From contig VXBM01000543.1 in assembly GCA_013400155.1 (NCBI GenBank), forward strand, positions 485,380 through 549,379: a stretch of DNA of 64,000 nucleotides, in the 5' to 3' direction. The notes beneath the pieces are model-generated. The model saw only the letters and a list, made by a program, of their open reading frames with translations, did no database searches and was not told where the DNA came from. The translations under genes were made by a program, and so were the position numbers. The stretch's first letter is position 1. Each line of letters starts with the position of its first letter. Source of the stretch: Helopsaltes ochotensis (Eukaryota; Chordata; Aves; Passeriformes; Locustellidae). Of this stretch, positions 37,401 through 45,575 are shown one piece after another.

Positions 37401-38620
37401 TTCCAAGGCAACACAAATTTAGTTCACTGATTTTTTTTAACCTATTGCATAAATCAAACACGAATTAGGCTTTACAAATTCTTTTTCTTCTGTAAAAAAA
37501 AACATTCTGAAGATTACATTTATGATCGTTTTAGGGTTTCCTTTGTAAATTAAAATGTAAAAAAATAAGCTGAGCATCACGCAAGGATGGTAATGAAACT
37601 AGAATGTACAGAAATGTTGTTATTCAGGTGTTCCACATTTTACACTAATGAAAAGAAAAAAGGCTAGAACAAAAATACTTTATTTAAAAAGAACATATTT
37701 TCAGTGTATACTTTTTCCACTTGGTAAGTCTTTGAGACTCTGCAACTACAGTATCCCCAGTCAAATACAGAAAAATCCACCTGCACATGGATTAATATCC
37801 AGAACTGCTTTGTGCACAAAGTCAAATGCACTAACTGATTTTAATGAGTAACAGAATAGAAATAACCTCACTGGTTTGTCCATATTTTAAACAATCTACA
37901 GAAATATATATAAGTAACTGCTAATCTTCATAAATACAAATTTATTTGATGAATTAATAGTTTCTCCTATGTGTCCTCTTGGTTACCCAAAGACCTTGAA
38001 CATATGCTACATAGAAAAAAATTAACGGATCTGTTTCATTAGCAATCAGATGCAACATTGAATAGCTCAGAACAATGCCATGCATAACCTCAGCAAATCA
38101 AATCAGGACTCCTACACAGAGTTTCCAGTTAATTGATATTCTTCATAAGCATTTAAAGTGACATGCTTTGAATAAGGTTTAATTTTGAAAACGATTCTTT
38201 TTACAACATACAATTTTTAGTAAGATCAAATACAAAACTCCCTTGTCAGTAAGTTAATACCATTTGTATTGCTGTGATTGCAAATTTCAGTGACTGTGTG
38301 TTTTGGGATACTCAGTCCCTTTTGCATGCTATTTAAAAGAATTGATACCAATTTTAGTTTATCAGTTGTTCTGATTTCATTTCTCTGTCATGTTTTTCTT
38401 TTACAACTAACACATTTTAGTATCAAACTCTGCTGGCTTCTAACAGTGCTACTATTAAAAGAATGATCCCAAAATGGAGACAGAAAAATACCTTGGATTT
38501 TTCTTGCTGAAATTCTATCTGGATGTTGGTTAGTTTAGCTCGCAGCTCCTCATTAGCAGCTTGCAGGGCTTCAGTCTCCATGTCGGACTTCTCTCCCTTG
38601 GCACGACTTTTCTTTGACAT
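1306..38620 (-). CDS. JAKMIP1: JAKMIP1 (Marlin-1), spliced coding region: ten exons plus alternative tail
   Basis: The minus-strand exons join in one frame into a long coiled-coil protein. JAKMIP1 is known as a neuronal and lymphoid protein that binds microtubules, the kinases TYK2/JAK1 and the GABA-B receptor, and has been linked to mRNA transport and translation. The assignment rests on recognised stretches: METEALQAANEELRAKL near the N-terminus, RDGAADKVKTALL in exon 2, ELNAVIRKLEDRNTLLADER in exon 4, VVETFFGFDEESVDSET in exon 8 and QLTREYQALQRAYALLQEQ in exon 9. The MET after KGEKSD, where the paralogues JAKMIP2 and JAKMIP3 have a different residue pattern as I recall them, favours JAKMIP1. 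Residues run 1-43, 44-208, 209-278, 279-318, 319-367, 368-414, 415-434, 435-477, 478-520 and 521-548. All junctions are phase 0, so any exon skip keeps frame. The 3' exons of the standard form are beyond position 1. Reading through exon 10 instead gives a 584-residue form. Confidence 0.95.
1417..1500 (-). CDS. JAKMIP1: JAKMIP1 coding exon 10 (residues 521-548)
   Basis: Twenty-eight residues, TREQLQADLLRCQAKIEDLE then KALMEKGQ. The acceptor is CCCCTCAG/ACTCGT and the donor CAG/GTAAAA at 1415-1416. In the standard form the next exon should begin with the family's D-S-K-W, which lies outside this window. The 548 residues up to here plus the 78 I recall for the human C-terminus give the human length of 626, which supports the exon set being complete. 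Confidence 0.95.
1501..3329 (-). other. JAKMIP1 intron 9
   Basis: Unique AT-rich intron. It holds two tiny direct duplications, AAAGGATAT twice (2002-2019) and CCTTAAGCTA twice (2061-2080). I see no transposon or exon. Confidence 0.85.
3330..3458 (-). CDS. JAKMIP1: JAKMIP1 coding exon 9 (residues 478-520)
   Basis: Forty-three residues, STPKEEAELRFCQLTREYQA through QRAYALLQEQVGGTLDAER to EAR. The coiled coil restarts here. In the family the C-terminal block is the part reported to bind the FERM region of TYK2 and the GABA-B receptor tail. The acceptor follows TTTTCCCCCCTCTTCATTAAG and the donor is AGG/GTAATT. An alternative AG two bases into the exon would break frame. Confidence 0.96.
3459..4653 (-). 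other. JAKMIP1 intron 8
   Basis: Unique sequence. The 108-codon plus-strand frame at 3627-3953 has no family resemblance and no splice or codon support. Nothing else is recognised. Confidence 0.85.
4654..4782 (-). CDS. JAKMIP1: JAKMIP1 coding exon 8 (residues 435-477)
   Basis: Forty-three residues, RHVVETFFGFDEESVDSETS to PEEDLED. This is the non-helical, acidic, Ser/Thr-rich linker between the central and C-terminal coiled coils and a good signature of the JAKMIP family (FFGFDEES, then TPATPEEDL). The TDRTPATP stretch offers threonine-proline sites. The acceptor is TTTTTCAG/AGGCAT and the donor GAT/GTAAGT. Confidence 0.96.
4783..12402 (-). other. JAKMIP1 intron 7
   Basis: A 7.6-kb AT-rich intron. 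It contains an (AAAC)n-like patch at 5212-5240 and short poly-A or poly-T runs. I recognise no transposable element, RNA gene or exon in it. Old, unrecognisable repeats cannot be excluded by eye. Confidence 0.8.
12403..12462 (-). CDS. JAKMIP1: JAKMIP1 coding exon 7, 60-nt exon (residues 415-434)
   Basis: A short exon encoding ERERLLRSKKQRRKSLKPPK, a strongly basic 20-residue segment that closes the central coiled coil. The acceptor CTTTCCTTCTAG/GAAAGA and the donor AAG/GTGAGC both look good. Being 60 bases long and phase 0, it can be skipped without frame change, which would delete the basic patch. Its acceptor sits inside a perfect 12-bp inverted repeat (12453-12479), so its inclusion may be regulated. 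Too short for ORF finders, it is identified by family match and splice sites. Confidence 0.93.
12453..12479 (-). promoter_or_regulatory. JAKMIP1: Hairpin over the exon 7 splice acceptor
   Basis: In the minus-strand transcript GTTCTCTTTCCT (12468-12479) can pair with AGGAAAGAGAAC (12453-12464) around a 3-base loop, a perfect 12-bp stem. One arm is the pyrimidine tract, the other the AG-proximal bases plus the first 10 bases of exon 7. The pairing is seen directly. A role in holding back splicing is inference. Confidence 0.7.
12463..15571 (-). other. JAKMIP1 intron 6
   Basis: A 3.1-kb intron. Apart from the upstream arm of the acceptor hairpin (to 12479) I see no structured feature. The small open frames at 13039-13269 and 13837-14088 lack any resemblance to known proteins. 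Confidence 0.82.
15572..15712 (-). CDS. JAKMIP1: JAKMIP1 coding exon 6 (residues 368-414)
   Basis: Forty-seven residues: KEKLSAQPALKRHTSLNDLS, then the coil TREEQEIEFLRLQVKEQQ and HVIDDLTV. The KRHTSLND stretch is a basophilic-kinase-like site in a likely unstructured turn. The acceptor is preceded by an A/T-rich tract with many T (TTTTTGTAG/AAAG). The donor is GTG/GTAATG at 15570-15571, selected over an earlier GT because it restores the family sequence D-D-L-x-x-E-R-E-R. Confidence 0.94.
15713..16359 (-). other. JAKMIP1 intron 5
   Basis: A short intron (647 bases) holding a three-copy 23-bp tandem repeat (15881-15948) and the duplicated donor at its start. Confidence 0.88.
15881..15948. 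repeat. Three-copy 23-bp tandem repeat
   Basis: The unit CTCTCACATAAGATATTTTA plus AAA occurs three times in a row, starting at 15881, 15904 and 15927, with one or two mismatches per copy. It is a small minisatellite within intron 5, with few enough differences to look recent. Confidence 0.9.
16329..16362 (-). promoter_or_regulatory. JAKMIP1: Tandemly duplicated 5' splice site of exon 5
   Basis: On the minus strand the 17-base unit CTGGTAAGTAACCATCT is followed directly by CTGGTAAGTAATCATCT, one mismatch apart. Both hold an equally good CTG/GTAAGTAA donor, at 16358-16359 and 16341-16342. Use of the second adds 17 bases, shifts the frame and, once joined to exon 6 (AAAG...), reads V-S-N-H-L-stop. 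Which donor is used in cells is unknown. Confidence 0.8.
16360..16506 (-). CDS. JAKMIP1: JAKMIP1 coding exon 5 (residues 319-367)
   Basis: Forty-nine residues run from LKRSRETESQLKPLVEKNKR to NLSRENVEL. The exon is lysine- and glutamate-rich coiled coil. The acceptor is TTTGCAG/CTGAAA. The donor CTG/GTAAGT at 16358-16359 is followed 17 bases on by a near-identical second donor (16341-16342). The first is chosen because it joins exon 6 in frame and matches the family. The second would end the protein within six codons. Confidence 0.95.
16507..18283 (-). other. JAKMIP1 intron 4
   Basis: Contains a (TTTA)n run near 17450-17480. Otherwise unique AT-rich sequence with nothing recognised. Confidence 0.85.
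17450..17480. repeat. (TTTA)n / (TTA)n microsatellite
   Basis: About 30 bases of TTTATTTATTATTTATTTAT-like repeat, slightly interrupted. Confidence 0.85.
18284..18403 (-). CDS. JAKMIP1: JAKMIP1 coding exon 4 (residues 279-318)
   Basis: Forty residues start at EQHLDERDVRRFQLKIAELN and end at ADERNEL. The block is the most conserved-looking part of the central coiled coil. The acceptor is AAAG/GAGCAG, preceded by a weak pyrimidine tract, and the donor is CTG/GTAAAT. The acceptor choice follows the family alignment, which resumes exactly at this glutamate after ELMG in exon 3. Confidence 0.95.
18404..19054 (-). other. JAKMIP1 intron 3
   Basis: A 651-base unique intron. I see nothing beyond splice sites. 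Confidence 0.85.
19055..19264 (-). CDS. JAKMIP1: JAKMIP1 coding exon 3 (residues 209-278)
   Basis: Seventy residues run from MDEIKGKDRVILALEKDLG to GDISELMGSP. The first half continues the heptad-rich helix (QKLLLQKEALDEQLVQVKEA). The second half, HSSPKRELPAGVGD, has Pro and Gly and is probably a flexible break between two coiled-coil blocks, with a serine-proline that could be phosphorylated. The acceptor is TTTCCAG/ATGGAT and the donor CCG/GTAAGA. The exon starts with ATG, which is an internal methionine in the family and not the gene's start. Confidence 0.96.
24840..25000. other. CpG-containing patch with an 8-bp hairpin in intron 2
   Basis: Roughly ten CpG dinucleotides occur within about 150 bases (for example GCGGCCGAG near 24863), unusual against the CpG-poor surroundings. 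A perfect inverted repeat, CCAGTCTC (24926-24933) and GAGACTGG (24941-24948), lies inside. It could be an alternative promoter, an enhancer or a remnant of a mobile element. I recognise no element. Confidence 0.4.
25285..26190 (+). mobile_element. Decayed CR1 LINE, 3' part
   Basis: The start encodes the reverse transcriptase end of block FVDDTKFGG, a decayed form of the CR1 [F/Y]ADD motif with valine in place of alanine, followed by CTAGAGGATAGGAAGACCAT-like CR1 DNA. Further on, TTCTGGGCTCCCCAGCACAA (about 25715) and AGGCCAGTAAGACCACTATG (about 25781) match the CR1 'EYCVQFWAP' region and the block after it. The tail near 26052-26188 (GAAGGTTTTCAAACTAGATG ... TTCCATGACTGTATTA) matches the CR1 3' end. 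The frame is broken many times. The middle, about 25500-25700, is poorly matched and may hold foreign or very diverged sequence. Confidence 0.7.
30680..31174 (-). CDS. JAKMIP1: JAKMIP1 coding exon 2 (residues 44-208)
   Basis: This 495-base exon is the largest and encodes 165 residues of uninterrupted, highly charged coiled coil, from VGKLREKIQEVKQ to ECEREIRRL. The stretches HTAYVSELKAKLHEEKMKEL, RDGAADKVKTALL and QADKMKAADLRTAYQSHQDE are recognisable JAKMIP sequence. It is noticeably richer in GC and CpG than the introns around it. The acceptor is TTCCAG/GTGGGT and the donor CTG/GTAAGT. In the family this N-terminal half carries the microtubule- and RNA-related functions. The two long plus-strand open frames over this exon are antisense shadows. 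Confidence 0.97.
32790..32854 (+). mobile_element. CR1 LINE 3'-end fragment
   Basis: TGGAATAGATTATCTTTAAA then GGTCCCTTCCAAGCCAAACC and ATTCCAGGATGCTG match the CR1 3' end, including a mutated copy of the terminal ATTCTATG repeat. Only the last ~65 bases are clear. Confidence 0.8.
33707..33772. repeat. (GTTT)n microsatellite
   Basis: About 65 bases of TTTG/GTTT repeat interrupted once by TTGTTGGGTTT. Confidence 0.92.
34330..35010 (+). mobile_element. CR1 LINE reverse transcriptase fragment with an internal deletion
   Basis: Translated on the plus strand it shows CR1 blocks in order: IQHGFTKGKSHLTSLIVFYN, VVHLDFSKAFDTVSHNIL, EEWTV, FFINDLG, then directly HLEYCVQFWAPKFKK, and after a frame change GLEHLSCEERLWELGLFSLE and GARLF with HKLKHMKF. 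The stretch that should lie between FINDL and EYCVQFWAP, including the catalytic ADD motif, is missing, so the copy cannot be active. Neither a CR1 3' end nor target duplications are visible. It lies in intron 1 in the orientation opposite to JAKMIP1. Confidence 0.88.
38492..38620 (-). CDS. JAKMIP1: JAKMIP1 coding exon 1 (residues 1-43)
   Basis: This exon carries the initiator ATG (38618-38620) and encodes a basic N-terminus (MSKKSRAKGEK) followed by the start of the coiled coil (ALQAANEELRAKLTNIQIEF). It ends in lysine 43 before a GTATTT donor at 38491. The start is chosen because MSKK is the family's N-terminus and A is at position -3. In the family the N-terminal part is the region reported to contact microtubules. 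The next in-frame residues after the donor (VFFCLHFG) are intronic and unrelated to the family. Confidence 0.96.
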
Positions 38621-38766
38621 AATTGTTTTTGAAGTTTAAAATAAAATGTTTGCTCCACACTGAGCTACCAGCTAGTGCCTTCTGCTGTTAGCATCTAAGA
38701 GTCGTGCAGTGGTCAACAAAACCTTTCATAGAAATCTCTGCCATCATGGGAGCAGTCTTTCACGGC
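38621..38766 (-). other. JAKMIP1: JAKMIP1 5' UTR part of the first coding exon
   Basis: These 146 bases lie between a good splice acceptor (pyrimidine-rich TTTGCTTCTTCCAG, AG at 38767-38768 on the minus strand) and the JAKMIP1 ATG. The acceptor implies at least one further non-coding exon upstream (higher coordinates), which I could not locate. The segment holds a short upstream ORF (38688-38747). The exact acceptor is inferred from sequence, not from transcripts. Confidence 0.75.
38688..38747 (-). CDS. Upstream ORF (19 codons) in the JAKMIP1 5' leader
   Basis: Two adjacent ATGs at 38745-38747 and 38742-38744 open the same frame, which reads MMAEISMKGFVDHCTTLRC and stops at TAA 38688-38690, 67 bases before the main ATG. 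The first ATG has a weak context (C at -3). The second has A at -3 and G at +4, which is a strong scanning context. If the leader is used as drawn, ribosomes would meet this ORF first, so it may lower JAKMIP1 translation. Whether it is translated or conserved cannot be seen here. Confidence 0.5.
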   Translation of the reverse strand: MMAEISMKGFVDHCTTLRC

Positions 38767-40678
38767 CTGGAAGAAGCAAAGTGGTGGGAACAGAATTAGG
38801 CTACAGCATTGAGCAGAATTAAACATCAGACTTCACATCCCTTTTTAAAGCCCACTGAACTTCCTTGAATTATACTATACTGCACAGTGTACCAGAGTTT
38901 GAAAGAAACAACTAAGATACATAATATTTCAACATCTCTAAATTCTATCCACTGTATTCTGGTGTTCACAGAAATAAAAGAATTTACAGTTATGATGAAT
39001 ATAGCAAATAAACAGAAATTGTATCTTATTCAAGACCTGACTAGAGCTATGCTCAGGATTCCCAAGAGGCACAGAGAAAACCACAAATTAATTGAGGTAG
39101 TGTTTCAGTGGGAATTGTTTATTTTCTGCAGTAAGAAGAAAGTATTTCTCTCCCTAATGTATCAGTTATAATGCATAATTGTATTATGATTGTATGATAA
39201 TTATCATCGAGTTTCACAGCATCAGCATCTATTAAAAAGGCATCACAAAACTGGAAAAACATTTTAAAATGTTTCTTAAAATATCATGTATGTAACCTGC
39301 TTATGTTCAGGGCTGATATTGTTTGAAAAGCTACAATGAAAACAAGAAGGTCTTTAACTTCATTTTCATTTCCCACTATGCTCTAAGCTTATAAAGTATT
39401 CAATTATTTAAATCAGCTATGTGTGATATTCAAGGAGAACATCAATAGCAGACAAAGAACCATAATTATGATAATTAGGAAATCCCAAGATCAGTTTGCT
39501 TCATGAGTAGTTGGTATAGATGTTAAATCTGTGATTTTTTTCCTCTCTGCTCTTCTGTAAGAATAAACTGGTGCTCCGTAAGACCAAATTGTGGAACAAG
39601 TGCGGTCAATGCTGAAGTAGTTTCCAAAGCCATGTCCTCTATGCATTTTTAAATATTCACATAATTTCATCATTAAATTTTCGAGAAAGGTTCCTACTTG
39701 AAAACTGAATGACATTACTGGAATATTATATTTGCAAGAAAATTGTTATCAAATTGCTGTCAAACAAGAAGCTGTTCTTTCCAACCTACTACTAATGGGG
39801 AGTTATTTTAGAAATTGTATTAAAATGAAAATCCCATGCATTCATTAGCACATACTTTCTAAAGGATTAGTGACTAATACCTCAGGTGTGTAGAGACAAA
39901 CTAAACAGGGTAAGTTATATATCTTGCTTAGAATGACAAATCAAGTCAGATGAAAAGTGAACAGAACTCAGGACTCCAAGGCTCAGTCTATTTGATGATA
40001 GTCCCATTGAGTTCTTTCATTTGTAAAAAGCAATTGAAAAAACCATGAACTTTACCAATTCTTTGCTGAAGTAACTTAAGTGAAATAGTTGTTCTACTCC
40101 ATAACAGCAGGTATCTTTCCTTCAAAATATAATAATCTATCAAGTTATCCTATTCATTAAAATTTTGTTCCTTACATTTTTATATATAATCTGTGAAAAA
40201 AACTAGGAACTTAAATATATTTTAATTCCATTCTGTATCAGACCTACCTTACAAAACAGACACTGGTACTATTATACTTCTACACATAGTAGCTGGTTCA
40301 AAAAAAACATATCAGCAATATTCTTACAGTAATTAAAGGAACTCTTTGGTGAGTAGAAGAAACGTGAAGAATTACTGTTATTAATAAAGGAATTTCACGC
40401 TATTAATCTATGGAGTTCCTATGATGCTCAAATTACATTTAATACTCAAATTAGCCTTAAAAACTAGAGAGATCAGCATTATTCTTTGAAGTACTCTTCA
40501 GAATTAAAAAAACTCTCAAGGCATTGCTCTCAATCTTTTTTCCTTTGACTCTCAACATTTGAAAATTGTACTTTTCAAGTAAAATAAAAGCTTAGACACA
40601 GAACCTGAAGAAAATCAATTTTTTCTTTTATAGGCATTGAGGGAAGGAGAGTGGGGAGGGGAGCAAAAGCACTACCTC

Positions 40679-40850
40679 CAAACCAAACTAAACATAATAA
40701 ATTCCCTAAAACCACAAAACAAAACAAAAGTAACAGACTGGACAAAACCCCAAAACCAAACCAACAACAAAAAAACAAAACCCAAAAAAAAAAAAAAAAA
40801 AACAAAAAAAAAAAAAAAATAAAACCAAAAAAAAACCAAACCAAGAAACA
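40679..40850. repeat. A-rich (CAAAA)n low-complexity tract
   Basis: About 170 bases made almost wholly of A and C on the plus strand, with two long A runs around 40784-40819. The lysine/asparagine-rich plus frames and the F/W-rich minus frames over it are artefacts of composition. A related AAC-rich patch lies at about 41130-41190. Confidence 0.92.
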
Positions 40851-43403
40851 ACCACCCATCAAGCTGCCTTGATGGGCATAAAAACCCCTCCATTTTTACT
40901 CTTCCCTGGATACATGTTCCAGCCTACCTATTGCAAAAGCAGAAACTATGGCAACACAAAGCCTATCTATACACTCAGAGAGGCACATAGCTGAGACACA
41001 CAAGGGCTGAAACAGAGACTGCATCCTGATTCCCAAATGAAAGGCATAGAACCAGTGAGTGCCCAGATTCCCTCCTAGCTGACTACCCACATTGAATATT
41101 TGGATAAAGGTCAGGACAGAAAAACCCAACAAAACAAGCCAACAACAACAACAAACCCAAACAATAACAAAAACAAACTAACAAACAAAAAATTGTAAAC
41201 ACAATGAGAAAAAATGAAGGAAGAAACACTCCACTCTCCACTCTAACAAAATTTTGATTCTGATGCAGACGTTTCAACCAACAACCTATTTATTAACTCC
41301 CCATATGGCTGCTGAGAGGCAAATTCATGCTGCCACCAGGATACAGTCCCACAATCACTCCATGATTAAAAATAGCCACTTCCCGCACTCTCAGTTCTAC
41401 ACATTTCTTGTAAACCTTGCAGTCATTTGAATGCATTTTATATTTCACACCAAGAAAAAGGACAGGAAAGAGTAATGGAGTCTAAATCACAAATCATGTT
41501 TTCAGCAGTCTCCAGAACATACCCAGTTTCTCACTTTATTTGATAGGTATAGGGACATTGTCATTGAAGAAAAACAACAAAATAAATAAACTTGATTGGA
41601 TCTGAATCAACTATTCAATAGTTTGGGGAATAGCATCAAAGAATTTTGATTACATAAGGGTAAGGAAAAAAGAAATCCAATACCTTCTATTAAGAAGCAA
41701 GTCAATTTAAAGAAACACAAGTCTTTAAACATGATTCTGTAGGAACTACACAAAAATATGAGGAGGGCTATATCTTTAGAGAGTGAGTCAGTAACAAACA
41801 ATAATAAACAGGAAAAGTAAACCCATAAAATGAAATAATAAGTATGGATAACATGATAACACAAAATATTTACTTAATTATATCAACCAAAATTCTGCAT
41901 TCCAGCCTCATTTCAGACTTCAACAACATTATTCAGCTCCAGCACAATTTTTGGAAGGTGAAATTGTCAATGAGTCATCTCAGCTGAAACACCAAGCTGT
42001 AACTCAGGTACTGGAGGGAAAGAATAAAGCTTCTTCATCTAGACACTGCACCTCTGCATAAATGGTGCACCATTCTAGTTCATTTTTTTTTTTATTTCAA
42101 CCTTTCTCTTATAATTCTGCAGAGCCTACTGCAGATAGCACTGATAACCCTCACTGTGGTTATGAACATGAGATGTAACATTCTCGGTTTAGCACAATTC
42201 TGTACATTCAGGAAGTTTAAAAAAGCTTTTATTATCATAGCACCCGACAATTGTAAATGCAGCGGACACAGGTACAATGGTAACTTAAAAAGTAACTTCC
42301 AGTTCACCTATGTTAGAGTTTATAAAAACAGTGATAATCAACCAGTGATTGTATGGGAAAGACAGCATTCATAGCTGCCGATGCACACTTCTCACAAGGT
42401 TCAGGTGACCTACATTTACTGCTTCAGTTCTCAGTTCTATGTAATAAAACATGACTGAATGGACAAAACCAGAAAAACCTCTACAGGACTGAAAAATAAT
42501 ACTCTTCCCAGCAATAAATCTAAGTACAAAATTATCAGTATAGTTTTCTAAGTATCTTGTAGACTGGTCACCTTTCTGATACCCCTTAGTTAGCCACCCA
42601 CGAAGACAGATCTATTTCTATAACAGTAGAACATTTGAGGGTTGTTTGAAATCATAGCCCGCTTAGGGAAACACAGAGTTTCCTTAGAGTGGAACACTTT
42701 GTAAATGTCACTTGATTTTTTGATGGATGAAACCAGAAATATCTTTATTGTTGACTAACAGCCCACATTCACTTTTTCAGATCCACAGCCTAAAGTCCTG
42801 AGTCATTCTTGCTTTAATAAGAATATACCTTAAAGGGCCACACTATATAGAAAGCAATCACCAAGAAACTAAAAGCATTTTTTCATTGTTTTTTTTGCCA
42901 GAAGACTTCAAAGTAACAATCCTGCAGAGCCACACCGAATAGAGCTTTCCTTGGTAGAGATTACAGTGTAGCATGAGTAAGCCTTTTATGACACTTGCTC
43001 AGATTTCCACAGCAGGTGACATCCTTCAGACGAGTATAGGATGTGTAAAGCAGTCAGCTCATCTGTCCAGGTTAGTAATTGCTTCTGTATTTTTTTCAAT
43101 GGCATCTCAGCAAAGATGATCTGTGATTCTGTCACTCCACAGTCTTTCAGAAAATTCCCACTGCCCTAAGGAATCAGTACCCAGGTTTTAACTTCCCACC
43201 ATGAATCACTGCTTTCCAGGTCCTTATACAGCAGTTAAAAGAACTAATTTGACAAGTTCCTAAATGAATTTCACCAATGCATTTATTTTCTCTTCAGTGA
43301 ATTGGTTGCCTGTGACTTGTACATCTGTTAAAGCACATGCAAGTCACTGTATACCAAAAAGAAAAAAAAAGGTAAGCCTATCAAACTCATTTAGACCCTA
43401 TGC

Positions 43404-43423
43404 ACACACACAAAAGTGTGTGT
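43404..43423. repeat. CA/TG inverted repeat
   Basis: ACACACAC (43404-43411), loop AAAA, GTGTGTGT (43416-43423): a perfect 8-bp stem formed by opposite microsatellite runs. Confidence 0.85.
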
Positions 43424-43556
43424 ACCTGCTAGTAACAACCATGTGAAACTGAATTTTTACTTTTATTTTTATTTTTCATTGATGGTACTCCATGCCACTG
43501 GATAGCATCTAGTATATTTATGTTTTCATTCTAGTAAAAGGACATAAACAACCCAT

Positions 43557-43583
43557 CAAAAAAAAAAAAAAGAAAAAAAAAAA
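43557..43583. repeat. Poly-A run
   Basis: Nearly pure A on the plus strand with a single G. No retroposed gene is recognisable immediately upstream. Confidence 0.85.
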
Positions 43584-45433
43584 CCACAAAACACCTTCTT
43601 ACTTTAAAAGGAATTATCACAAGTAAAAAGGAATGTCTAAGATGAAGAGGACACTGCACGAGGAATGGAAGGAATCCTGCACCTCCCTTCTGCACTACGT
43701 AACACTTTCATACACCAGGACTTACTGAAAACTCAACCTGAATCCCTTCTCAGAAAGCTATGAGCTTGATTCCAGGACTTTTTTATTTTGAGTAAATAAA
43801 AAATATTCACTGATTTCAATGAATGTGCATTATTAATATTTACTCTATTTCACTTATAGCACTGTTTCAAGGATTTATCAAATCATTAATCATTAAAATT
43901 GCTCTACTAGCCCTATTAAAAGACAAAATGCTACAAACAGGAGTCATGTGACACACATAAAATAGAAGAGGCACTAGCACAGAAAGACAAAGTTCAAATG
44001 CAACAAAAAATGGTAAAACAGAACCCTCCCTCTACAACCTTCCCAACTCAGCTCTGTTACACAGCCACAGTGCTTTAGGGTGCTGGGTTCACTGCAGCTC
44101 CAGGCAGAGCTGCTCCTCTGACCTCTGGGCCAATTCCTTTCTTTCCAGCACAGACAGGAGACCCGACCCAATGCCTGCTGCGTGGCACAGTGCAGGAGCC
44201 TCTGCACCTCCCACTGTGCCCTGGGAATGAGCCAGGGAGGTGCCTGTGCTCACACTGAGGAGCAGCATTCCCATTAAAGCAGAACATTTAAGAGCAGAAA
44301 CAGAAGGAGGAAGAAAGGACAAGTTACAGCATTTCTCAGTTAGGGCTAGATAAACGGCAAATACAGAAAGAGATTCTAACACCTTTATTGACTATCACTG
44401 ACACCCCACAAATTGAATCAACCCGTCAAATTTTGGCTTTTGGATTTTACTGGATCAGCTTTGTTTATCTAGTCACCTGAATTTTGCAGGAAGCTTCTTT
44501 TGGGTATTTTCTTAAACTCATCATCAGTATTATTTTTATTTTATTGTGAGGAGATAGAATAACTAAAACCTGAAACTAGAAAGATTAAAAATTCAGGGAT
44601 GACAGCTGTGTAGAAAATGTACAAGGGAACTGAAAGGTTTGCGGGGAGAGGTTCAGATTCCCAATTTGATGACTCAAGAGAGAGGAAAAACCTCAGTGAG
44701 AGAAAACCTGGGGTTGTCTAACACTTCACTGCATCTTGAATATTTAGTGCTTTGTAAATCAATAGGACAGACTTGAGAGGTCAGGCAGGTGTAAGGAGGA
44801 GAAAAGGTGCTTGTGGATGTGAGATGAGTTACCAGGTGAACAGTGAAGCAAACAGAGGGGACATGATTTCATTCCACTGTCTCTGATCTCAAAAATTATT
44901 TTGTGCTGTTGACTACCAAGTGTGTAAGCTACCTCATGCTGTAGCAGACAGCTCACATTCTCACCTCACGGCTCCAGCCCAGAACAACCACACAGCTCTG
45001 TGCAGAGCAGCATGAGCACATCAGTCAGCACAAAAAAAAAGAATTAATGAAACTTCTTCACCTACCAAGGGGTGGCTCAACTTTCACACAACTTCTCATT
45101 AAAGGACTCTTAGCCAAAATGAAGGTATCAGCCTAGTCCAGTAATACAGGAAGACTGAAAAAGAACATGCTGCATTTTTTCCAAAGTTCTCATTGTGGTC
45201 CATTTTTAAAGCCAAGTTCCTTAGTTCCTGAGATCAAAGTAAGGTTATACACAACAGAACTGGCAGTGCTGTTGCTTAAATTTTGAAGAGCCATAGAATT
45301 CCCAAAAAGGTGTCTACCTGTGCTCAAGAATTTAGAATCTCAGCCTTGTGTTTGATTACTGCACCAACACTCCTGCTCAGCTTCAGTGTTCTTGACCCCC
45401 ACATGCAAGTCTAATTTCAAATCTAGCTGGAAC

Positions 45434-45467
45434 ATTATTATTATCATTATTATTATATTATTATTTT
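45434..45467. repeat. (ATT)n microsatellite
   Basis: About 33 bases of ATT repeat with one TCA interruption. Confidence 0.9.
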
Positions 45468-45499
45468 CTTACTGGAACACAGAGTAAGGCTTGATGGAT

Positions 45500-45575
45500 T
45501 TTGGTTCCACCTGCAGTTCTGTCACAGATGCCTTTTATTTTCTCTACCAAATCACCTAATCTCTCAGTAAAGTAG
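45500..45575 (+). repeat. Possible MIR-like SINE remnant
   Basis: GGTTCCACCTGCAGTTCTGT ... ATCACCTAATCTCTCAGT loosely follows the middle part of the MIR core (CCGGCTCTGCCAC ... TTAACCTCTCTGTGCCTCAGT). The match is short and diverged and could be chance. Confidence 0.2.

Larger units (their letters stand above)
31175..38491 (-). other. JAKMIP1 intron 1 (between the first two coding exons)
   Basis: A 7.3-kb intron carrying a CR1 3' fragment (about 32790-32854), a (GTTT)n run (33707-33772) and a CR1 reverse transcriptase fragment (about 34330-35010). The remainder is AT-rich unique DNA with no further feature recognised. Confidence 0.85.

Noticed and set aside
40575..40893. F/W/L-rich frames resembling membrane proteins, and K/N-rich frames on the other strand
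   Set aside because: Pure translation of an A/C-rich low-complexity tract.
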